A program made the position numbers and the translations under genes. Source: an uncultured Flavobacteriales bacterium (GTDB lineage: Bacteria > Bacteroidota > Bacteroidia > Flavobacteriales > Weeksellaceae). From it: 64,000 nt of DNA. This document shows positions 48,477-55,062 of the stretch, piece by piece. The stretch is from positions 28,854 to 92,853 of the forward strand of contig CALJKL010000029.1 in NCBI GenBank assembly GCA_937973555.1. Reading direction: 5' to 3'. Numbering within the stretch: position 1 is the first letter of the stretch; every line of letters starts with the position of its first letter. The notes under the pieces are model-generated. The model was not told the origin of the DNA. It did not search any database and saw only the letters and a list, made by a program, of their open reading frames with translations.

Positions 48477-49235
48477 TTAGTTAAATCCTTCAATGATTTT
48501 TGAGAAATCTTCTAGTTTCAAGGCTGCACCACCAATTAAACCACCGTCAATATCTGGTTGTGAGAAAATTTCTTTAGCATTGTCTGGCTTTACAGAACCT
48601 CCGTACAAAATAGAAATCTCATCTGCCACTTCCTGACCATATTTAGCAGCAATAAGGCTTCTAATATGGGCGTGGATTTCTTGTGCCTGCTCTGGTGTAG
48701 CGGTTTCGCCGGTACCGATAGCCCAAACGGGTTCGTAGGCAATCACCACTTTTTTGATTTCTTCTGCTGAAAGAGTGAAAAGAGCCGTTTCGGTTTGGTT
48801 TTTTACCACGTCAAAATGCTGACCAGCCTTGCGTTGTTCCAAAGTTTCGCCGTTGCAATAGATTGGGATCAGTCCTTTTTCTAAAGCCGCTTTTACTTTT
48901 GTGTTGCAATGAACATCGGTTTCGCCGTGGTATTGTCTTCTTTCGCTGTGACCAATGATAGAACCGTCTGCTTCTATAGATTGTAGCATGTCTGCAGAAA
49001 TTTCGCCAGTATAGGCTCCGCTGGCAAATTCGCTCATGTCTTGTGAGAAAACGCCTACTTCATTATTCTCGAAAACGTCTCTTGCCATCATTAAATACAA
49101 CGATGGGGGAGCAATCCAAACCTCACAGTTGGTAGCGTTTGATTTTTTATAGTCTAATAATTGAGCCATTAATTGTTGAGCGTCAATTACGTTTTTGTTC
49201 ATTTTCCAGTTTCCTGCTACAATGTTTTTTCTCAT
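48477..49235 (-). CDS. tpiA: triosephosphate isomerase
   Basis: Interconverts dihydroxyacetone phosphate and glyceraldehyde 3-phosphate in glycolysis. The 252 residues match the family. Seen: GNWKMNK (catalytic Lys), SIIGHSERRQYH (His95 type), VVIAYEPVWAIGTGETA (catalytic Glu and loop 6), and ILYGGSVKPDN. It stands as its own unit, with a terminator after it. Confidence 0.97.
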   Translation of the reverse strand: MRKNIVAGNWKMNKNVIDAQQLMAQLLDYKKSNATNCEVWIAPPSLYLMMARDVFENNEVGVFSQDMSEFASGAYTGEISADMLQSIEADGSIIGHSERRQYHGETDVHCNTKVKAALEKGLIPIYCNGETLEQRKAGQHFDVVKNQTETALFTLSAEEIKKVVIAYEPVWAIGTGETATPEQAQEIHAHIRSLIAAKYGQEVADEISILYGGSVKPDNAKEIFSQPDIDGGLIGGAALKLEDFSKIIEGFN

Positions 49236-49334
49236 GTTTATTTAATATTTAAGATTGGTCCTATAGAAGTATATTTCTAAAAGGTTAATGCAAATGTCCG
49301 AAATTTTAACGTTTTGGGAAAATTTTGTTCGTTT

Positions 49335-50414
49335 TTATTCTTCCAAAAAATCTCGTAAACTTTTTTTATCTGTAATTTTTCCGTTTTCCAAAACCAAAAC
49401 AAAAGGGTTGCTTCTGGCGATGGTTTTAATAGCAGTGCCATCCATAGTAAAATTGGGTATGGAGTGAAATACACCTTTTTGGGTAGCTATTCCATAGGCG
49501 TGTTTTCCGGGTGCGAAAATCTTTTCAAATTTTTGAACTTCTTCCGCCGAAATTTCTTTTGGTTTGTATGAAAAAATTAAAAATACTTTTGGTAGATGTA
49601 AAATCTGTTCGGTGATATCATTTTTGTTTTCGTCTTCCAGTTTAAATTTATCAACAGAAGATTGATAGCCTTGCTTCGTCAATACCGAAACTTCTTTTCC
49701 TGTTTGTATCTGCCAAGGAGTGCCTTCTTGCCAATATTCTTTTTGATTGACATATTCCTCCTGATCCACAATCTTTTCTTCACTTGTTTTGGAGTTCTTT
49801 ATGGTATAAGAAGTCTTATATTCTGAAGGATTGGAAGCTATTTTCTGTCTTTCCAGATTAAGATCTGTGCCTATTTTATAATCCCTGAAATCAATCAATG
49901 GTTCATGAGCAATACCATTGTAGATAATGTATATAAAGATTAAAATTCCTCCTGAGAAAATTGGGGTTTTTAAAGTGTTTCTTTTCTGTTTATGAAATGT
50001 ATTTTTCTTATTCCAAAACCATAAAATAATAAGCCCTACAAGCAACGCTAGATCTTTCCAGAAACTTTGCCAAGGGGTGAATTTGATGGCGTCACCAAAG
50101 CAGCCACAATCGGTCACTTTGTTAAAATAAGCAGAATAAAAAGTGAGAAACGCAAAGAACAGGCATAAGGCAATGAGCAGTTTTAAAGTGGTTTTCAGTT
50201 TTATATTAAACAATAACATCAACCCTAAAATGAGTTCTAGGGCCACTACAAAAACAGAAAGTTCCAAAGCATAATTTGCCAGAGTAGGAATGTTGAAAAC
50301 ATCCGGAGAGAAGTATTCTTCTAGTTTAAAAGAAAACCCTTTTACATCAATTGCCTTTACAAACCCCGATGCAATAAATATAAGAGCAATAAGATAACGA
50401 AGAATTTTTTTCAT
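49335..50414 (-). CDS. DoxX-like membrane protein with thioredoxin-like C-terminus (BT_3928 family)
   Basis: A 359-residue protein. Residues 1 to about 145 form four membrane helices of the DoxX/MauE type (IALIFIASGFVKAID, ALELSVFVVALELILGLMLLF, LLIALCLFFAFLTFYSAYF, LALLVGLIILWFW) with the CGCFGD pair after helix 3. A fifth hydrophobic stretch (PIFSGGILIFIYIIYN) precedes a periplasmic part that ends like a thioredoxin fold (KVFLIFSYKPKEISAEEVQKF ... NPFVLVLENGKITDKKSLRDFLEE) but without a CxxC. I chose the ATG at 50414 (MKKILRYL); upstream codons cross a hairpin. It may be a membrane redox or methylamine-dehydrogenase-maturation-like factor; function unknown. Confidence 0.82.
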   Translation of the reverse strand: MKKILRYLIALIFIASGFVKAIDVKGFSFKLEEYFSPDVFNIPTLANYALELSVFVVALELILGLMLLFNIKLKTTLKLLIALCLFFAFLTFYSAYFNKVTDCGCFGDAIKFTPWQSFWKDLALLVGLIILWFWNKKNTFHKQKRNTLKTPIFSGGILIFIYIIYNGIAHEPLIDFRDYKIGTDLNLERQKIASNPSEYKTSYTIKNSKTSEEKIVDQEEYVNQKEYWQEGTPWQIQTGKEVSVLTKQGYQSSVDKFKLEDENKNDITEQILHLPKVFLIFSYKPKEISAEEVQKFEKIFAPGKHAYGIATQKGVFHSIPNFTMDGTAIKTIARSNPFVLVLENGKITDKKSLRDFLEE

Positions 50415-50460
50415 TTTGTGTGGTGTTTTTGATGGGAGATAAAAATCTATATATCCGTTT

Positions 50461-50520
50461 TTTAGTACGCGCCTCAAGGCACGTACCTACTTGGCTCTTT
50501 TTACTTTTAACTTGGCTCTT
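50461..50520 (-). other. hairpin plus direct repeats between DUF1599 and the DoxX-like gene
   Basis: GTACG-C-GCC / GGC-A-CGTAC (50465-50486) forms an 8-bp stem with one C-A mismatch and a TCAA loop. Next to it the 13-mer AAAAGAGCCAAGT occurs twice on the minus strand, starting 19 nt apart, beginning right at the DUF1599 stop. It could be an RNA-processing or attenuation site, or a small repeat element. Confidence 0.5.
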
Positions 50521-51063
50521 TTAGACTTCTTCCGAAAACTTAATCAGGCAGAAGGCTGCATAATTCAGCATGTCATAATAATTGGCATCCAAACCTTCAG
50601 AAACCAATGTTTTGCCTTGGTTGTCTTCTATCTGTTTGGTTCTCAGTACTTTTTGATAAATCAAATCAGTAATGGAAGAGATTCTCATTTCTCTCCAAGC
50701 TTCGCCATAATCGTGGTTTTTGCGCATCATTAAATCCTTTGCCTCTTGAGCATATTCGTCATAGAGTTTTAGGATTTCGGTGCGGTCTTCATCTAGGTTT
50801 TCAGAAAACCCTTTTTCTAACTGTATCAGCCCAATAATAGAGTAGTTGATGATGGCTATAAATTCATCTTCTTCATGCTCATCTACCATTTTTACTTCCG
50901 TCATCTGCAAAGTACGGATTCTGTTGACTTTTATATAGATTTGGTCGGTGATAGAACTAGGTCTTAACACGCGCCATGCTGCACCATAATCCTGTAATTT
51001 TTTACTGAATAAGTCTCTGCATCTTCTAATTACTTCGTCAAACTGTTGGGCTGTATTTTGCAT
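50521..51063 (-). CDS. DUF1599 protein with internal duplication
   Basis: A 180-residue soluble protein built from two homologous halves: DYGAAWR (25-31) and DYGEAWR (118-124), SSITD (36-40) and SSITD (129-133), and a closing hydrophobic helix in each half (IAIINYSIIGLIQLE; YYDMLNYAAFCLIKF). This is the DUF1599 layout, a small alpha-helical (all-alpha NTP-PPase-like?) family; a nucleotide pyrophosphatase role is only a guess from the helical Glu-rich pattern. A -7-like TATATTTG lies at 51091-51084. The region downstream contains a hairpin and direct repeats. Confidence 0.82.
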   Translation of the reverse strand: MQNTAQQFDEVIRRCRDLFSKKLQDYGAAWRVLRPSSITDQIYIKVNRIRTLQMTEVKMVDEHEEDEFIAIINYSIIGLIQLEKGFSENLDEDRTEILKLYDEYAQEAKDLMMRKNHDYGEAWREMRISSITDLIYQKVLRTKQIEDNQGKTLVSEGLDANYYDMLNYAAFCLIKFSEEV

Positions 51064-51107
51064 TAAATTTTAAAATTTATGTTCAAATATAAGGATTTTG
51101 AAAAACT

Positions 51108-52268
51108 TTATTTTTCTAGTTTATGGATTTTTTTGGTGCCTTCGTACATTTCATATTGTTGGAAACGACATTCTAGTTTACCATTGAAAAGTTTTATTTT
51201 TCTGGAAGGTCTTAGCCCTACAGATTTTACACCTTCTAAATCAGAAGAAATCATCCAAGCCAAAGTGTTAGGATATTTTTGCTTGAAGGTATCTCCAATT
51301 TTCTTGTAAAAATCGGGGTCATTGATGGTGATTCTCTCGTCGTATGGAGGGTTGAAAACCATCAGCAATGGGAAAAGTTCTTTTTCGGATTCAAAGAAGT
51401 TTTGTTTTCTTACTTCAATCACATCTTCTAGTTCAGCGGCTTCAATGTTGATTTTGGCGGCATTCAGCATTCTTGCATCAATGTCATATCCTACTATCTT
51501 GCCCGTAAATTCTTTTATTCTGCCAATTCTCACTTCTTTGATTTTGGTAAATAATTCGGCATCATAGTTTTTCCAGTTCTGGAAAGCGAATTTTTTTCGG
51601 AAAATCTGTGCTGGTAGGTCCATGGCAATCATGGCGGCTTCGATCAATAGGGTACCACTTCCGCACATAGGGTCTAGAAAATTGCCTTTCCCGTCCCAAT
51701 TTGCCAATTGCAACATTCCTGAAGCTAAAACCTCATTGATAGGGGCTTCACCCTGTTCTTTTCTATAACCTCTTTTGAAGAGTGGGTCACCGGAAGAATC
51801 TAATGAAATAGTCACCAATTCTCGGTCTATGTGAAGATGGAATTTAATATCCGGGTTTTTAGGATCCACATCTGGTCTGCGTCTTTCTTTCATTTTGAAA
51901 TAATCACAAATGGCATCTTTCATTTTCAAAGCCATAAATTGTGAATGCTTAAACGTTTCAGAATATACCGTGGCGTCAATGGCGAAAGTTTGGTCTACAC
52001 TCATCAAGGTTTCCCAAGGGAAGTCGAAAACTTTATCATAAAAACGGTTTTCGTTCCAAGCTTTAAAAGTCAAAAATGGAATGATGATTTTTACGGCAGT
52101 TCTGGCAGAGTAGTTGATTTTGTAAAGGAAACCCAAATCGCCTTCGCAGTTAACGGCGCGGTTTTTAATTTCCACATTTCTGCCGCCTAATTTTTTGATT
52201 TCTTCAGCCAAAATTTCTTCTAATCCGAAAAAAGTCTTGATCTGAATTTGTAAATTTTCTGTATCCAT
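51108..52268 (-). CDS. THUMP-domain SAM-dependent RNA methyltransferase
   Basis: A 386-residue protein similar to the N-terminal part of E. coli RlmL and to YpsC. A THUMP RNA-binding domain (residues about 45-155) is followed by RELVTISLDSSGDPLFKRGYRKEQGEAPINEVLASGMLQLANW, the SAM motif FLDPMCGSGTLLIEAAMIA, and the catalytic-type motif MVFNPPYDERI (NPPY, for N2-guanine methylation). A 23S rRNA guanine target is likely by homology. It has its own -7 box at 52308-52301. Confidence 0.9.
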   Translation of the reverse strand: MDTENLQIQIKTFFGLEEILAEEIKKLGGRNVEIKNRAVNCEGDLGFLYKINYSARTAVKIIIPFLTFKAWNENRFYDKVFDFPWETLMSVDQTFAIDATVYSETFKHSQFMALKMKDAICDYFKMKERRRPDVDPKNPDIKFHLHIDRELVTISLDSSGDPLFKRGYRKEQGEAPINEVLASGMLQLANWDGKGNFLDPMCGSGTLLIEAAMIAMDLPAQIFRKKFAFQNWKNYDAELFTKIKEVRIGRIKEFTGKIVGYDIDARMLNAAKINIEAAELEDVIEVRKQNFFESEKELFPLLMVFNPPYDERITINDPDFYKKIGDTFKQKYPNTLAWMISSDLEGVKSVGLRPSRKIKLFNGKLECRFQQYEMYEGTKKIHKLEK

Positions 52269-52300
52269 TTTTGTAAAAGCCCTTTCCTAAAAAGCCTTTG

Positions 52301-52308
52301 CAAAATTA
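52301..52308 (-). promoter_or_regulatory. -7 box of the THUMP methyltransferase gene
   Basis: Minus strand TAATTTTG, 32 nt before the ATG at 52268. No TTG at proper spacing. Confidence 0.4.
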
Positions 52309-52345
52309 GTGAAAAATGGCCGAAAAGAAGCCATGAAAGTTGAAC

Positions 52346-53575
52346 TTAAAGTTCAGGATTTTCCTTTTTGTTCTTTTCTTCAATCCATTTGCTGAGATAG
52401 CGCGTGCTTTGCAAGGTATGGTGTTGAAGGATTTGCCCAAGAAAATTGGCATTTCTGTGTTCTTCTAGATTCTTTGAAATATTAAGGATTCTTTCCCAAA
52501 AATCATTTTCAAATAGTTCTTTCTTGAATTTTTCTTCTGCAATTCGGTAACCGTTTTCTTGGGCCAGTTTCCAAGTTGTTTCATCTTGGTAGAGCAGTAC
52601 CGCTTTTTCTATAAATTCGGTTTCATTGTCGGTTATAAAACCATTCCAAGGGATGTTTCCATGCATGGCTTCTGCTCCTATGCTAGAGGTGACATTGGGT
52701 AATCCCAGTTCCATGCTTTCTAGTAGTTTTCCCTTAATACCGGCACCAAATGGAATGGGAGCCAATAAAACTCTTGCATCATTAAAAACGGTTTCTACCT
52801 TTTCGGCTCTGCCTTTTATGAGAAAACCTTCCTTTTCATTGTGTAATTGATATACTTTTTCCGAAGCATAGGCACCATAAATGTGAATTTGGGCTTCAGG
52901 AAGTTGTTTTTTGATGAAAGGCCACAGTTTTTTCAGTTGCAAAACGGTTTGCCAGTTGGGTTCATGCAAAAAATTGCCAATACTGACAAAATTTTTCCTT
53001 TCCAAAAAGGAAGCTTTGCTTCTTTTGTTATATGCAAAAAGAGGAAGGTAGCGCAGGATGTTTTTATCAATTTTAAAATGATGGGTGAGTAACTCCATTT
53101 CAAATTCAGAAATAATCAAAGACAAATCACATCGTAAAATAGCAGCGATTTCTCTTTTGAAAACATCATTAATGAAATCTGAATTTTCTGCTGTTCTATT
53201 TTGTTTAAAGGCGGTCTCTCTGGCGCTTCTTAAAAAATGTAAATCTTCGGTGTCTAGAATTTTTATAGCATTTGGCACTTGTTCTGAAACCCTCCATCCA
53301 AATTGTTCTTCGGTGGTAAATCGATCAAAAATGACAATTTCTGGATTGAGTTTTTTGATGACTTCATCAAAACTAGCGTCATTTAAAAGGATATGTTGAA
53401 CCGTGATATTTTTCTGCGTTAAATCAAAACTGTTTTCGCTGGCAGTGGCAGAGGAGAGAAATGTAATTTGATATTTCTGCGCTTGAAATAAATCGATGAG
53501 TTGAAGCATCCTTTTGCCTGCAGCGGTAGAGTGGGGTTCCGGAAAAGTTTTGCCAATGATAACCAGTTGCTTCAT
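52346..53575 (-). CDS. glycosyltransferase family 4-like
   Basis: A 409-residue GT-B fold transferase. Seen: N-terminal GKTFPEPHSTAAGKRMLQLIDLF, a first-domain SIGNFLHEPNWQTVLQLKKLWPFI, FGAGIKGKLLESMELGLPNVTSSIGAEAMHG (the nucleotide-sugar-binding E..G region), and a helical C-terminus. The sugar and acceptor are unknown. I chose ATG 53575 (MKQLVIIGK) over an upstream one because a -7 box sits between them, 4 nt from the chosen start. Confidence 0.88.
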   Translation of the reverse strand: MKQLVIIGKTFPEPHSTAAGKRMLQLIDLFQAQKYQITFLSSATASENSFDLTQKNITVQHILLNDASFDEVIKKLNPEIVIFDRFTTEEQFGWRVSEQVPNAIKILDTEDLHFLRSARETAFKQNRTAENSDFINDVFKREIAAILRCDLSLIISEFEMELLTHHFKIDKNILRYLPLFAYNKRSKASFLERKNFVSIGNFLHEPNWQTVLQLKKLWPFIKKQLPEAQIHIYGAYASEKVYQLHNEKEGFLIKGRAEKVETVFNDARVLLAPIPFGAGIKGKLLESMELGLPNVTSSIGAEAMHGNIPWNGFITDNETEFIEKAVLLYQDETTWKLAQENGYRIAEEKFKKELFENDFWERILNISKNLEEHRNANFLGQILQHHTLQSTRYLSKWIEEKNKKENPEL

Positions 53576-53579
53576 AGGG

Positions 53580-53587
53580 CAAAAATA
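53580..53587 (-). promoter_or_regulatory. -7 box of the glycosyltransferase gene, probably leaderless
   Basis: Minus strand TATTTTTG, ending 4 nt before the ATG at 53575. Transcription would begin about at the start codon. Confidence 0.55.
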
Positions 53588-53602
53588 CGATTTTGTTGAA
53601 AA

Positions 53603-53630
53603 TAAAAACCTCACTATTTCTAGTGAGGTC
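53603..53630 (-). terminator. terminator of the tRNA cluster
   Basis: Minus strand ACCTCACTA / TAGTGAGGT, a perfect 9-bp stem with a 4-nt loop, followed by TTTTA. It lies just after the 3' end of tRNA-Arg. Confidence 0.85.
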
Positions 53631-53632
53631 TG

Positions 53633-53706
53633 TGAGCGCGACAGGATTCGAACCTGTGACCGTCTGCTTAGAAGGCAGATGCTCTATCCAGCTGAGCTAC
53701 GCACCC
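53633..53706 (-). tRNA. tRNA-Arg (anticodon TCT)
   Basis: A complete cloverleaf of 74 nt: acceptor GGGTGCG paired with CGCGCTC, T-loop GGTTCGAATCC, anticodon loop CTTCTAA (anticodon TCT, reading AGA/AGG). The CCA end is not encoded. It is the last gene of a three-tRNA minus-strand cluster. Confidence 0.95.
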
Positions 53707-53750
53707 TAAATATTTTAAACTAAAAAATTCCCGAAGGAATTTTTGTTGTG

Positions 53751-53825
53751 TCGGGGTGGCAGGATTCGAACCTGCGACCTCCTGGTCCCAAACCAGGCGC
53801 GATGACCGGACTACGCTACACCCCG
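53751..53825 (-). tRNA. tRNA-Pro (anticodon TGG)
   Basis: A complete cloverleaf of 75 nt: acceptor CGGGGTG paired with CACCCCG, T-loop GGTTCGAATCC, anticodon loop TTTGGGA (anticodon TGG). No CCA is encoded. It is the middle gene of the cluster. Confidence 0.95.
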
Positions 53826-53836
53826 AGTTTTTGGTG

Positions 53837-53919
53837 CGGAGGGTATGAGATTCGAACTCATGCGACCCGAAAGTCGACAGTTTAGCAAACTGCTCCGTTA
53901 ACCACTCCGGCAACCCTCC
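53837..53919 (-). tRNA. tRNA-Ser (anticodon GCT)
   Basis: A complete class II tRNA of 83 nt: acceptor GGAGGGT paired with ACCCTCC, long variable arm CGACTTTCGGGTCG, T-loop AGTTCGAATCT, anticodon loop TTGCTAA (anticodon GCT, reading AGC/AGT). No CCA is encoded. It is the promoter-proximal gene of the cluster. Confidence 0.95.
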
Positions 53920-54015
53920 TTGCAAATTCGTTTAAGAACTTCTATTCCGTAATTGCGAGTGCAAATATAGGATAGTTTTTATAAATAACCAAAAAAAAAT
54001 CACTAAAAAATTTCG

Positions 54016-54023
54016 TATTTTTG
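54016..54023 (+). promoter_or_regulatory. -7 box of the amidase gene
   Basis: TATTTTTG, 29 nt before the ATG at 54053. No TTG at proper spacing. Confidence 0.45.
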
Positions 54024-54052
54024 GAATTAATTATCTTAATAAATCCATTGTA

Positions 54053-55054
54053 ATGCGTAATTCGTTATATCTCATAGGTTTATCTTTTTTGCTTTTTTCT
54101 TGTGGTACTCAAAAAGTGGCTACAAAATTGAAAGATTTACCTCAACCTTCCGCTTATAACACTCCTTTGCCCCCAAAACCTCAGATAAAACACGATATTC
54201 TTGGAGACTATTTTACCATTAATATAGCAGATCCTTCCAAAAATGACAATACCATCAGTTATGGTTCTATTGTAGGGGCAGAACCTCAAGGGTATAAAAT
54301 TACCAGAGATTATTTCCCAGCTTTGGGACAGAATTTTAGACAGAAATATATTATCCTTCATTATACCGCTTTAGATGGGCGCAAATCTGTTAATGTCTTA
54401 TCTAAACAAGCTGTAAGTGCTCATTATCTGGTAAATGATTCTACCGATGTGGAAATCTATCAGCTGGTAGATGAAAATAAAAGGGCTTACCATGCAGGGG
54501 TAAGTAATTGGAGAAAAGATACGAATCTTAATGATACTTCAATAGGAATTGAAATCGTAAATAATGGTTTCAAAGAAATGGGTGGAAAAAGAATTTATGC
54601 CCCATTTCCAGATTTTCAAATTAAAAAAGTGGCGGCTCTGGTAAAAGACATTGCTAATCGATACCAAATTCCGCCAACCAATATTCTGGCGCATTCTGAT
54701 ATAGCTTCTGCACGCAAACAGGATCCCGGTCCACAATTTCCATGGAAAAGGCTATATGATGAATATGGAATAGGCATGTGGTATGATGAAGCAACCAAGC
54801 AAATGTTTTTAAGCCAAATTATTCCGGAAACATTTGCTATAGATGTTAATTCTCCTGCTTTTATAATAAAAGCTCAGATTGCGCTGAAGCTGTTTGGGTA
54901 CAGTTTGACGGAAAGCGGCATTTGGGATGATGCCACCAAAAAGACCATTGAAGCCTTTCAGGGGCATTTCAGACCGCAGAATTTCGATGGCATAATGGAT
55001 ATGGAAACTTGGGCGATTTTGCAGGCTTTAAATCAAAAATATCCTAATAAATAA
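54053..55054 (+). CDS. N-acetylmuramoyl-L-alanine amidase lipoprotein
   Basis: A 333-residue lipoprotein (lipobox LLFSC, acylated Cys17) that cleaves the bond between muramic acid and the peptide stem. The amidase_2/PGRP zinc site is visible: His in KYIILHYTALDG, AHYLVNDST, and His plus Lys/Asp in ILAHSDIASARKQDPGPQFPW. A C-terminal peptidoglycan-binding_1 domain (about residues 268-333: IKAQIALKLFGYSLTESGIWDDATKKTIEAFQGHF) anchors it to the wall. It is followed after 8 nt by the M16 protease gene, probably in the same transcript. Confidence 0.93.
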   Translation: MRNSLYLIGLSFLLFSCGTQKVATKLKDLPQPSAYNTPLPPKPQIKHDILGDYFTINIADPSKNDNTISYGSIVGAEPQGYKITRDYFPALGQNFRQKYIILHYTALDGRKSVNVLSKQAVSAHYLVNDSTDVEIYQLVDENKRAYHAGVSNWRKDTNLNDTSIGIEIVNNGFKEMGGKRIYAPFPDFQIKKVAALVKDIANRYQIPPTNILAHSDIASARKQDPGPQFPWKRLYDEYGIGMWYDEATKQMFLSQIIPETFAIDVNSPAFIIKAQIALKLFGYSLTESGIWDDATKKTIEAFQGHFRPQNFDGIMDMETWAILQALNQKYPNK

Positions 55055-55062
55055 AAGATTCA

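Noticed and set aside
53668..53925. An 85-codon minus-strand frame across the three tRNA genes
   Set aside because: It consists of tRNA sequence; the familiar 'VRSSRLVWDQEVAGSNPATPT' type of translation is a known artefact of tRNA genes.
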